A stretch of DNA of 45,028 nucleotides from Peptococcaceae bacterium UBA5767 (lineage in GTDB: Bacteria; Bacillota; TC1; UBA5767): assembly GCA_002418765.1 (NCBI GenBank), contig DIET01000001.1, forward strand, positions 1 through 45,028, read 5' to 3'. Under the pieces are notes generated by a model that worked only from the letters and a program-made list of their open reading frames with translations, did not search any database and had not been told where the DNA came from. Below are positions 8,272 through 15,843 of the stretch, one piece after another (positions within the stretch are counted from its first letter, which is position 1; every line of letters begins with the position of its first letter). A program made the position numbers and the translations under genes.

Positions 8272-9093
8272 ATGAAGAAATTTACTCCGGCCATCGGATT
8301 GATACACATTACACTAATTGCATCTTCTGTTATTATTTTGGTTCCATTTTTGTGGATGGTGAGTATATCCTTTTCATCCTATGGGTCTGTATTTGATCGG
8401 TTTTTACTACTATTTCCTACTGAATATTCATTGGAGGGTTACCGCCAGGTTTTTACCCAGACACCCTATTTCAGGTGGTTTCTGAACTCCGCTTTCGTAT
8501 CTACTGTACTTACATCAGGGCAATTAATACTGGGAGTTTTGGCGGCCTATGCGTTTTCCCGTTATGAATTCAAATGGCGTGAACCCTTATTCTTTTTCGT
8601 TCTGTGTACCATGATGATTCCACCCCAAGCTATTTTGCTACCCACTTTTATGGTGGTAAACTTCTTTGATTGGATCAATACGTATAAAGGCGTTATTGTA
8701 CCTCATTTGGCCAATGGCTATGCCATCTTTGTGTTGCGACAGTTCTTTTTAACGGTGCCGAAGGAACTTGATGAAGCGTCCCAAATCGATGGATGCCATG
8801 CTTTCCAGACGCTGTATCATGTTTACCTGCGCTCAGCAATTCCTGCTCTGGTGTCTGTTGGCCTTATTCAATTGGTTCGAAATTGGAATGATTATTACTG
8901 GGCTTTGGTAGTGCTTATGGACAAGGAAAAGCTGACCTTGCCAGTGGCTATCGTCAATTTCCGTGATGAGGCGATGATCCAATGGGTCCCGACCATGGCG
9001 GCGGCTACTTTATCAGTTATTCCAGTGATGCTCATCTATATTATTGGACAAAAATATTTTGTCCAGAGTCATTCTCGAAGTGGTATTAAATAA
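8272..9093 (+). CDS. carbohydrate-type ABC transporter permease (MalG/UgpE-like)
   Basis: A 273-aa permease with about six membrane spans and the EAA motif (ELDEASQIDGCHAFQTLYHVYLRSAIPAL). Family hallmarks are FLNSAFVSTV near residue 68 and MMIPPQAILLPTFMVVNFF in the middle. The start at 8272 follows AGGAGGA. It forms the heterodimeric channel with the preceding permease, and the 21-nt gap to the binding-protein gene indicates one transcript. Confidence 0.9.
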   Translation: MKKFTPAIGLIHITLIASSVIILVPFLWMVSISFSSYGSVFDRFLLLFPTEYSLEGYRQVFTQTPYFRWFLNSAFVSTVLTSGQLILGVLAAYAFSRYEFKWREPLFFFVLCTMMIPPQAILLPTFMVVNFFDWINTYKGVIVPHLANGYAIFVLRQFFLTVPKELDEASQIDGCHAFQTLYHVYLRSAIPALVSVGLIQLVRNWNDYYWALVVLMDKEKLTLPVAIVNFRDEAMIQWVPTMAAATLSVIPVMLIYIIGQKYFVQSHSRSGIK

Positions 9094-9114
9094 AAAAAGA
9101 TAGGAGTGATTTGC

Positions 9115-10464
9115 ATGAAAAGCAAGAAATGGTTGAAAATGTTATCTTTTTTTCTGATGGTGACAATGGTTCTAAGTATGGTCGCCTGTGCATCTGAACC
9201 GAGTGAGGAACCATCTCCAAGTGAAGAACCTGCGGGCGATGAGCAAGAACCCGTAAATGAGGAACCAATTACCTTATCGTTCCTGCATGTTTTTTCTGGA
9301 CCTCGTGGAGAGGCCATGGATAAAATTGTTCAGGGATTCAATGAATCGCAAGATCGGATTACCGTGATCCATGAAAGTGTGCCTGGTTGGTACCCAGGAC
9401 TGCTGGAGCAATTGCAGACCTTGGCCGTTGCCAAACAGCTACCTGATTTGGCGATCATGGGGTTGTCCAGTCATAACTTTATGCAAGAAGGTTTGGGCGC
9501 CGTCAACATGCAACCGTATATTGATGCGGATCAGTTTGATCTGAGTGGAATTTTCCCGCAAATGCTTTCTTTGGGACAAAATGCTAACGGTGACCAGGCT
9601 GCATTGCCTTTTGCTGTATCCACCCCTTTGCTTTATGCCAATATCGATTTATTGAATGAAGCAGGTATTGATTATGTCAGTCAACCCGAGACATGGGCGC
9701 AGGTATCATCCTGGGCTAAGAAGGTGAATGCTTTGGGCAGCGACATCAGTGGATTGGCTTTCCAAATGGGATTTGATACCTGGCAGTTTCAGACTCTGGT
9801 AGAATCCTTTGGGGGAGAAATGGCAGATATCGAAAATCAGGAAATACTGTTTACCGAAGAGTCTGGTCAGCGGGTGATGGATTTTTGGATGGAACTAAAG
9901 GCTGATGATACCTGGCCCAATATTGATGGCAGTGAAGCGGCAGAAGAATTTATCGCTGGCAAAATGGGTATGATCATGGCCACCACTGGCAATTTGGTTG
10001 CCTTTTCAGGCAGTGTAGATTTTGACATGGGAATTATGTTGCTGCCATTGTTGGACGATAACACAAATCGAAATGAGAGAGTCGTTCCGGCTGGGGGAAG
10101 TAATCTTTATATTATGTCGCAGGACGAAGAACGTGCAGCTGCGGCTTGGGAATTTGTCAAGTACGCGATGAGTCCTGAAGCAGGTGCCATTATTGTAAAA
10201 GATATTGGTTATATGGCAGCAAGAGAAAGTTTATTGGATGACGGTGGACTTTTGAGTGATTATATTGCCGCCAATCCGCAAGCGACTCGTTCCTATGATC
10301 AAATTGGGGACTTGGCAGATTGGTATAACTGGCCAGGCACAGCCGGGGCCCGTATTGATACCGTACTATTGGACAATTTTGATGCCGCCTTCCTGGGTCA
10401 AAAACCTGGGGAACAAGCGTTGGTTGATTCTGCTTCAGAAGCCAAAGCTATCTTGGGCTGGTAA
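9115..10464 (+). CDS. ABC transporter substrate-binding lipoprotein (UgpB/family 1-like)
   Basis: A 449-aa extracellular solute-binding lipoprotein. Residues 1-25 are a signal peptide ending in the lipobox VACAS (Cys25), followed by a Glu/Pro/Ser-rich linker to about residue 45. The mature part resembles UgpB-type family 1 binding proteins: ITLSFLHVFSG, then FNESQDRITV, GWYPGLLEQLQTLAVAKQLPDLAIMG, and a C-terminal AAAWEFVKYAMSPEAGA block. The UgpB-like GWYPGLLEQL region is compatible with a phosphorylated ligand. The ATG at 9115 is chosen over a GTG at 9106 because AGGAG (9102-9106) sits 8 nt before it. A hairpin follows the stop codon. Confidence 0.9.
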   Translation: MKSKKWLKMLSFFLMVTMVLSMVACASEPSEEPSPSEEPAGDEQEPVNEEPITLSFLHVFSGPRGEAMDKIVQGFNESQDRITVIHESVPGWYPGLLEQLQTLAVAKQLPDLAIMGLSSHNFMQEGLGAVNMQPYIDADQFDLSGIFPQMLSLGQNANGDQAALPFAVSTPLLYANIDLLNEAGIDYVSQPETWAQVSSWAKKVNALGSDISGLAFQMGFDTWQFQTLVESFGGEMADIENQEILFTEESGQRVMDFWMELKADDTWPNIDGSEAAEEFIAGKMGMIMATTGNLVAFSGSVDFDMGIMLLPLLDDNTNRNERVVPAGGSNLYIMSQDEERAAAAWEFVKYAMSPEAGAIIVKDIGYMAARESLLDDGGLLSDYIAANPQATRSYDQIGDLADWYNWPGTAGARIDTVLLDNFDAAFLGQKPGEQALVDSASEAKAILGW

Positions 10465-10478
10465 ACATCATGAGGTTT

Positions 10479-10501
10479 CAAGGGGCTCACAAGGCCCCTT
10501 G
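10479..10501 (+). other. intercistronic hairpin after the binding-protein gene
   Basis: CAAGGGGC (10479-10486) pairs with GCCCCTTG (10494-10501), 8 bp with a 7-nt loop and no T-run after it. It is likely an mRNA-stabilising or partial-attenuation hairpin that lets the binding protein be made in excess. A smaller CCAAC/GTTGG hairpin follows and reaches the next ribosome site. Confidence 0.65.
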
Positions 10502-10527
10502 CCAACCTTTGGAAAGTTGGTGGAAGT

Positions 10528-12084
10528 ATGAAACAAATGATTCAAATTTTCACAACCTCAGATTTGCATGGTCATCTGCTACGTGAGCCTTCTGAAAAAA
10601 ATTCTGAAAACTCATTGGCACAATTAGCCAGCATTATCCATGAACGGCAACTGGAAAAAGAACATAGGATTTATATTGACAACGGAGATACCATACAGGG
10701 GACTCCTTTGACTCATTACTATGGAAATCACGATGGACGGCTGGGCCATCCGGTGGTCAAGGCCTTGGAAGTATTGGGCTGTGATGCTGTGGTGCCGGGA
10801 AATCATGAATTCAACTATGGCCTCCAACGAATCAATCGTGTGGTGGACGAATCAACATTTCCCTGGCTTAGTGCCAACATCTTGTATAGAAAGACCCAAG
10901 AACCATATTTTGGTCAACCTTATCTCATCAGGGAAGCAGGATCGGTACGTGTGGCCATTCTTGGCATTACCACTTGCGTCATGGAAATCAGTGAGTTGGA
11001 TGTGGAGATGGTTGATGAAGTAACGGCGTTGGCGCGATGGATCGCAGTTCTTGAAGAACGTGAAACCTATGATCTTTTGGTGGTAGCCTATCATGGCGGC
11101 GTAGATCATCATCCTTCTACGGGGATGCCACTGGTTAAGGCTCATGAAAACTTGGGATTAACGTTATTTGAAAAATTCCCTCAGATCGATGTCTTGATCA
11201 CAGGGCATCAACATTTGAGTTTTAGTAAAACAATGGAAAAGAGAGTGATACTGCAACCACCAGCATTTGCAGAGGGTTTGGGCGAAGTTCTGATTGCATT
11301 GGAAAAAGAATCAGGGGACAGCGCTTGGAGCGTATCATCCGTGCAATCCATGATTCATTTAACGAATGGTCGAGAGGAAGCTCAGACCCTGGTTCGTGCT
11401 TTGCTGCCTTATTGGGAAGAGGCTGATGCCTGGAAGAAAGAGGTGTTATGCACCCTCCAAGGAGATATGCTGGTTTCCGATATTTTAAAGGATATTTGTT
11501 TGGCAAGTCATCCGCTGGTTGAATGGTTGCATCGTGTTCAGATAAAAAATTTGCCGTCGGATATATCCTGTGTGACGTTTCCGAATGCAACCTTTAAAGG
11601 ATTTCACCAGGGAACAATCACGCGTGAAGACGTGATGAATTTTTTCCCTTTTCCAGGAACCTTAGAGAAGGTAAATATGACAGGCAAAGATCTAAGAGTA
11701 TATTTGGAGCATGCCGCCAGTCTTTTTCAGCTAGATGAACATTCTGGTTCTGTTCAATTCAATCCTGTTTGGCTAGAACCGCATTTTCGTTTGTATGACT
11801 ACCCTATGCTTCACGGGATAGATTATACATTTGATTTGCGAAAACCTGAAGGGAGTCGGGTCGTACAAGCCTCTGTGTCAGGGGAGAAACTTAATGATGA
11901 CAAACGGTATACGATGGTGACCAGTGATTTTGTGGTTGCACAATTGTGTAAGGTTTTTCATATGGATGTGTACAGTCTAAAGAGCTCAGAACTCGATTTT
12001 CCACAGCTGCTGATGGAAGATGCCCAAAAGGGCGGACTCAGTCAGGTGAAAAAAGAAAACAACAGAAAAATAATCTTCAGATGA
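10528..12084 (+). CDS. CpdB-like metallophosphoesterase/nucleotidase, cytoplasmic
   Basis: A 518-aa two-domain enzyme: an N-terminal calcineurin-type metallophosphoesterase (about 1-280) and a C-terminal 5'-nucleotidase substrate domain (about 320-500). Metal-site residues are visible: SDLHG (Asp12, His14), DNGDTIQG (Asp54), GNHEFNYG (Asn92, His93), YHGG (His189) and GHQH (His227, His229). GNHEFNYG, rather than GNHEFD, is what CpdB-type 2',3'-cyclic-nucleotide phosphodiesterase/3'-nucleotidases carry. C-terminal FFPFPGTLEKVNMTGKDL matches the family. Characterised relatives are usually secreted, but this one starts directly with the catalytic strand and has no signal peptide. It therefore probably acts in the cytoplasm on something brought in by the co-transcribed importer. 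The exact substrate is unproven. Confidence 0.85.
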   Translation: MKQMIQIFTTSDLHGHLLREPSEKNSENSLAQLASIIHERQLEKEHRIYIDNGDTIQGTPLTHYYGNHDGRLGHPVVKALEVLGCDAVVPGNHEFNYGLQRINRVVDESTFPWLSANILYRKTQEPYFGQPYLIREAGSVRVAILGITTCVMEISELDVEMVDEVTALARWIAVLEERETYDLLVVAYHGGVDHHPSTGMPLVKAHENLGLTLFEKFPQIDVLITGHQHLSFSKTMEKRVILQPPAFAEGLGEVLIALEKESGDSAWSVSSVQSMIHLTNGREEAQTLVRALLPYWEEADAWKKEVLCTLQGDMLVSDILKDICLASHPLVEWLHRVQIKNLPSDISCVTFPNATFKGFHQGTITREDVMNFFPFPGTLEKVNMTGKDLRVYLEHAASLFQLDEHSGSVQFNPVWLEPHFRLYDYPMLHGIDYTFDLRKPEGSRVVQASVSGEKLNDDKRYTMVTSDFVVAQLCKVFHMDVYSLKSSELDFPQLLMEDAQKGGLSQVKKENNRKIIFR

Positions 12085-12098
12085 AGGAGCAACCAGTT

Positions 12099-12917
12099 AT
12101 GACATGGAAAGCGGCCATTATTGATTTGGATGGGACACTTCTTAATGCGACAAAAAAAATATCTGGGCGTAATGAGCGAAGTATCCGCTCTTTTGTCCAA
12201 GCAGGATACAAGCTAATCATTGCGACGGGAAGACCTCCACATATGGTAGATGATTTGTATCCTGTTCTTAGGGAGGCCAGTTATATCATTTACTTCAATG
12301 GGGCCTTGATCAAAAAGAAACAGGATCTATTTGGAGAAAAATGGAGTATTCCCAAGCAAGCGGTCAAGGACACGATAGATTTCTTCCAGAAACAAGACCC
12401 AGAGGCTTATCTTTTTTTTGAAACAGACAAGAGGTGGTACGCCAACCGAGTATTAAGTCAAGAGGAAAGCACCTTGTTCACACATGGCTCTTCGGCATTC
12501 GTGCAGCCTTTGCTTTTGCACCGGGATCAAGTTGAGGAACATGATGTTTATAAAATTTTATTTTCTCGTTATAGTAAAGCACATATGGCCTATCGCAGAG
12601 CTTTTGCTGAGGAACTGCAAATTGGTTATATGATTGGTGGCAATCCCATGGAGGTGACGCATATCAAAGCGAGTAAGGAACGAGCCGCCGGCATGGTATT
12701 GCAAGATTTGGGTTTGGATCCTCAAGAGGTCATTGTTTTTGGGGATGAATACAATGATCTCGGATTGTTTCAATTGTGTGGTATGCCCATTGCTATGGGC
12801 AATGCCACCGAGGAGATCAAAAGGATGGCAAAAAAGATTGCCTTGTCTCATGAGCAAGATGGAGTAGCAGTCATCTTAGAACAACTATTGGATGGCGGGG
12901 AGGTATACGATGGCTAA
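12099..12917 (+). CDS. Cof-type HAD-IIB phosphatase
   Basis: A 272-aa cytosolic HAD hydrolase. Motif I is IIDLDGTLL (nucleophile in DLDGT), motif II is IATGRP, the motif III lysine is in THIKASKERAAG, and motif IV is FGDEYNDLGLF. The C2B cap lies between motifs II and III. Enzymes of this class remove phosphate from sugar phosphates, FMN or nucleotides. The ATG at 12099 is preferred because AAGGAG (12084-12089) is spaced 9 nt before it; the earlier ATG at 12081 overlaps the previous stop and has no site. It sits between the CpdB-like enzyme and the importer ATPase, so it probably completes dephosphorylation of the imported solute. Confidence 0.88.
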   Translation: MTWKAAIIDLDGTLLNATKKISGRNERSIRSFVQAGYKLIIATGRPPHMVDDLYPVLREASYIIYFNGALIKKKQDLFGEKWSIPKQAVKDTIDFFQKQDPEAYLFFETDKRWYANRVLSQEESTLFTHGSSAFVQPLLLHRDQVEEHDVYKILFSRYSKAHMAYRRAFAEELQIGYMIGGNPMEVTHIKASKERAAGMVLQDLGLDPQEVIVFGDEYNDLGLFQLCGMPIAMGNATEEIKRMAKKIALSHEQDGVAVILEQLLDGGEVYDG

Positions 12918-14016
12918 TGTAAGTTTAAAACAGGTAAAAAAGGCGTATGGTGATGTCATCGCGGTAGAAGATTTTTCAATGGATATCAAGGACAAAGAAT
13001 TCATCGTGTTTGTGGGACCATCCGGCTGCGGTAAATCGACAACGTTGCGTATGATTGCCGGACTAGAGGAGATCTCTGATGGTGAGATTTTCATTGAAGA
13101 AGAGTGTGTGAATAATGTGGCTCCCAAAGATCGAGATATCGCCATGGTTTTTCAAAACTATGCCCTGTATCCCCATATGACAGTCTTTGAAAATATGGCA
13201 TTGGCGCTCAAGAACAAACATTTCAAGAAAGAAGAGATTGAAAAAAGAATCCAAGAAGCTTCTAAAATTCTGGATCTGGAAGATTTGCTGAAAAGAAAGC
13301 CCAGGGAACTCTCGGGTGGACAACGCCAGAGGGCAGCAATCGGGCGGGCTATCGTGCGTCATCCCAAGGTTTTTCTTATGGATGAGCCACTGTCAAATTT
13401 AGACGCCAAATTAAGAGTCAAGATGAGAGCGGAGATTGGATCGTTGCATAAACGATTGCAGACCACCTTCATTTATGTTACGCATGACCAACTTGAAGCC
13501 ATGACATTGGGAGAACGCATTGTGGTGATGAGTAAGGGTATTATTCAACAAATCGGCTCTCCGGAAGAAATTTATCATCATCCAAAAAATATGTTTGTGG
13601 CTGGTTTCATTGGTTCGCCGGCTATGAATTTTCTGACAGGTTCGCTGGAAGAAAGACCTGACGGTATTTGGCTTTTTTCTGATTCCTTTCAGTTATTGCT
13701 TCCTGAGGCGAAGGGAGAAGAATTGGTTGAGAAAGGCTACCTTGATCAAAAAATAGTTTGTGGTATACGACCAGAGGAATTTGAGGTTGAACTTAACCGT
13801 GAAAACCCGAATGACTGCCGGATGTTGGAGTTCTGCGTAGATCTGGTAGAGAATATGGGCCGTGAAAGTTATGTCTATTTCAAGATAGGGCTTGAAGAGG
13901 TTGTGGCATTGACCCAGCAGAGAGTCGGATATCAGTCGGGACAGACTGTAACATTTTATATCAATATGGAACGGGTACATTTTTTTGATCCCGCTAGTCA
14001 GTTGGTCATTGCATAG
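12910..14016 (+). CDS. carbohydrate-type ABC importer ATPase (UgpC/MsmK-like)
   Basis: A 368-aa ATPase: ABC domain (1-~235) and C-terminal MalK-type regulatory OB domain. Motifs are Walker A GPSGCGKST, the Q-loop VFQNYALYPHMTVFENM, signature LSGGQRQR, Walker B VFLMDEPLSNLDAKLR and H-loop YVTHDQLEAMTL. The start at 12910 follows GGGGAGG and overlaps the HAD stop by 8 nt. It completes the importer encoded at the front of the operon, although two enzyme genes separate it from its permeases. Such ATPases can be shared among several sugar importers. Confidence 0.92.
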   Translation: MANVSLKQVKKAYGDVIAVEDFSMDIKDKEFIVFVGPSGCGKSTTLRMIAGLEEISDGEIFIEEECVNNVAPKDRDIAMVFQNYALYPHMTVFENMALALKNKHFKKEEIEKRIQEASKILDLEDLLKRKPRELSGGQRQRAAIGRAIVRHPKVFLMDEPLSNLDAKLRVKMRAEIGSLHKRLQTTFIYVTHDQLEAMTLGERIVVMSKGIIQQIGSPEEIYHHPKNMFVAGFIGSPAMNFLTGSLEERPDGIWLFSDSFQLLLPEAKGEELVEKGYLDQKIVCGIRPEEFEVELNRENPNDCRMLEFCVDLVENMGRESYVYFKIGLEEVVALTQQRVGYQSGQTVTFYINMERVHFFDPASQLVIA

Positions 14017-14070
14017 TGTAGGCTGTAATTCGGATGATGGATTGGTTTGCTAGAAATGGAGGAGGTGAAG

Positions 14071-14802
14071 ATGATGATGAGTTCATGGGAATTGGTCCTT
14101 AGATTATTGTTGTCGGCCATTGTAGGAGGATTGATCGGGATTGAACGGGAATCCACCAATCGGCCAGCTGGTCTGCGAACACATGTATTGGTGACCATTG
14201 GATCTACCCTCATAATGATGATTTCGCAATATGGATTCATGTATACCAATACGGGGATACCTATGGGAGATCCCGGTCGGATTGCTGCTCAGGTGGTCAG
14301 TGGGATTGGATTTTTGGGTGCAGGGACTATTTTGCAATACGGCAACCGCATCAAGGGACTGACGACAGCAGCCAGCATTTGGGTTTGTGGTGGTATTGGC
14401 TTGGCCATTGGGAATGGTTTTTATCTTGGGGCCATAGTCACCACTTTGGTGGTTTTGGTGACGTTGCGGGGCCTTGGTTTTATTGAAAAGAATTGGCTTA
14501 GCAAGAATATGCGCACACTGACGCTGGCCTTTTATGAACGGCCTGGTGTGATTGGTGATGTGGGTCAGGTTATTGGCAGGAACAATATCTTAATCAAAGA
14601 AATCAGTATTACCGGAGACGGAGAAGAAGAATTCGATGATGAGAACACTTGCCGCAAGGTGGCCAATGCGATATTTCATTTGAAGTTATCGTCAGATTAT
14701 TCAAGTAAGAAATTTTTTGCTGAAATTCTGGATATTCCCAGTGTGATATCGGCGCAGTGGGAAGATGGGAAAAGACGTTATGCAAGCCATTTCGGCCGAT
14801 AG
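14071..14802 (+). CDS. MgtC/SapB family membrane protein
   Basis: A 243-aa protein with four or five N-terminal transmembrane segments and a soluble ACT-like C-terminal domain (about 150-243). The MgtC/SapB signature is clear: SAIVGGLIGIERESTNRPAGLRTHVLVTIGSTL, then ARIAAQVVSGIGFLGAGTI and GLTTAASIWVCGGIGLAIG. The family is linked to Mg2+ homeostasis or membrane-potential/ATP-synthase effects; transport itself is disputed. The start is at one of three consecutive ATGs (14071-14079) after GGAGGAGGTG; 14071 is used. It is 54 nt after the ATPase gene and may be co-transcribed, but nothing else ties it functionally to the importer. Confidence 0.88.
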   Translation: MMMSSWELVLRLLLSAIVGGLIGIERESTNRPAGLRTHVLVTIGSTLIMMISQYGFMYTNTGIPMGDPGRIAAQVVSGIGFLGAGTILQYGNRIKGLTTAASIWVCGGIGLAIGNGFYLGAIVTTLVVLVTLRGLGFIEKNWLSKNMRTLTLAFYERPGVIGDVGQVIGRNNILIKEISITGDGEEEFDDENTCRKVANAIFHLKLSSDYSSKKFFAEILDIPSVISAQWEDGKRRYASHFGR

Positions 14803-14811
14803 ATTGGATGT

Positions 14812-14844
14812 AAAAATCCCTGCTCTGCAAGGAGCAGAACAGGG
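14812..14844 (-). terminator. intrinsic terminator of the MerR/TipAS gene
   Basis: On the minus strand CCCTGTTCTGC (14844-14834) pairs with GCAGAGCAGGG (14828-14818), 11 bp with one G-U. It is followed by ATTTTT (14817-14812). It lies between convergent genes. Confidence 0.75.
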
Positions 14845-14854
14845 AGACTGAGAT

Positions 14855-15616
14855 TTAGGATGTCATGTTCGTGAATATGGACATGGCATCACGCAAAAAC
14901 TCGGCACTGCCAGGAGCAATTGACTCATAATAGGCTTTGAATCTTTCGTCGTCGACATACATTTGGACCAAAGCCATATGTGCCTCTGGACTATAGAAAT
15001 TCCAGTAATAACGAATCCAGCGTTGATGTAGAGCGCAGGTTTCTTGGGCCAGATCTCCTCCCGGATTGCGAGTGGAAACAGCTCGACGTAGTGTGTCATG
15101 GAGCTGTTGCTGCAAGATTTCCAAATCATGCATTTCTTTTTCTGTGAGATTCAGAAATTGTGTATTGGAAGCATCGATGGTTTCATGGCCATATTGGCTT
15201 CGAATTTCTTCTCCATACTGTTCTTCGTTGGCTTTGATTTGTTCTTGTTTGAATCCTATGAACTTTTCATTATCCTTCATCATTCGTTCCCCCCTTACAT
15301 GGGCAATTGTAGCCTCAATTGTTGCAATGAGTGCTTCTATGTGTTTCTTCTTGTTCTGCAGTTGATGCTTGTGTTCTTGCAATAGTCGTATTTCGTCGTG
15401 ACTCACCTCCAGTAAAGCTTGGATGGTCTTAAGATCTACATCCAACTCCCGGTAGAAAAGAATTTGCTGCAATCGATCTACTTGTTTTTGGTCATAGAGA
15501 CGATACCCATTCGAATTCATTCTAGCAGGAACAAGTAGCCCCATTTCATGATAGTAACGTAGCGTCCTGGTACTGATGCCAGCCAGATCAGCCAGCTTGG
15601 ATATGCTGTATTCCAT
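14855..15616 (-). CDS. MerR-family regulator with TipAS drug-binding domain
   Basis: A 253-aa regulator. Residues 1-70 are a MerR winged helix-turn-helix (YSISKLADLAGISTRTLRYYHEMGLL, then NGYRLYD). Residues ~75-115 are the dimerisation coiled coil. Residues ~135-253 are a TipAS domain, with CALHQRWIRYYW and YVDDERFKAYYE. By family knowledge, TipAL-type proteins bind thiopeptide or similar antibiotics and activate their own promoter. The ATG at 15616 follows AAAGGAGG and gives the canonical MerR N-terminus; longer in-frame starts would cross the promoter. The gene is divergent from the amidohydrolase operon. No efflux gene lies beside it, so its target is probably mainly itself. Confidence 0.9.
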   Translation of the reverse strand: MEYSISKLADLAGISTRTLRYYHEMGLLVPARMNSNGYRLYDQKQVDRLQQILFYRELDVDLKTIQALLEVSHDEIRLLQEHKHQLQNKKKHIEALIATIEATIAHVRGERMMKDNEKFIGFKQEQIKANEEQYGEEIRSQYGHETIDASNTQFLNLTEKEMHDLEILQQQLHDTLRRAVSTRNPGGDLAQETCALHQRWIRYYWNFYSPEAHMALVQMYVDDERFKAYYESIAPGSAEFLRDAMSIFTNMTS

Positions 15617-15638
15617 GTTTTCCTCCTTTACAGTGATT

Positions 15639-15670
15639 ATCATAAACCTTGACGTAACGTGAATGTCAAG
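15639..15670 (-). promoter_or_regulatory. MerR-type promoter/operator with 19-bp spacer
   Basis: On the minus strand TTGACA (15669-15664) and TATGAT (15644-15639) are separated by 19 bp, the overlong spacer typical of MerR-activated promoters. An inverted repeat CTTGAC/GTCAAG (15648-15653 and 15665-15670) lies in the spacer region. This fits autoregulation by the adjacent regulator. Confidence 0.8.
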
Positions 15671-15734
15671 TACCATCATAGCATGAAGAATAAAAAAATT
15701 GCACTAGTAGGACAGGCAAGGTATAAATGCAGGG

Positions 15735-15763
15735 TTGACGATAACGCTGCTATTGGGTATAAT
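15735..15763 (+). promoter_or_regulatory. promoter of the amidohydrolase/nucleoside importer operon
   Basis: TTGACG (15735-15740), 17-bp spacer, TATAAT (15758-15763). It is a near-consensus vegetative promoter, with an operator starting 7 nt after the -10. Confidence 0.85.
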
Positions 15764-15769
15764 TCATTT

Positions 15770-15787
15770 ATCGGTAACGTTACCGAT
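15770..15787 (+). promoter_or_regulatory. LacI-family operator 1
   Basis: ATCGGTAACGTTACCGAT, identical over 18 bp to the operator at 7125-7142 and at the same distance from the -10 element. Confidence 0.88.
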
Positions 15788-15802
15788 TTATTTTGTCAGA
15801 TA

Positions 15803-15820
15803 ACCGGTAACGATACCGGT
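15803..15820 (+). promoter_or_regulatory. LacI-family operator 2
   Basis: ACCGGTAACGATACCGGT, a near-perfect palindrome related to operator 1. It is centred 33 bp downstream of operator 1 and ends 10 nt before the GAAAGGGAG ribosome site. Confidence 0.8.
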
Positions 15821-15843
15821 ACGTAACTAGAAAGGGAGAGAGC

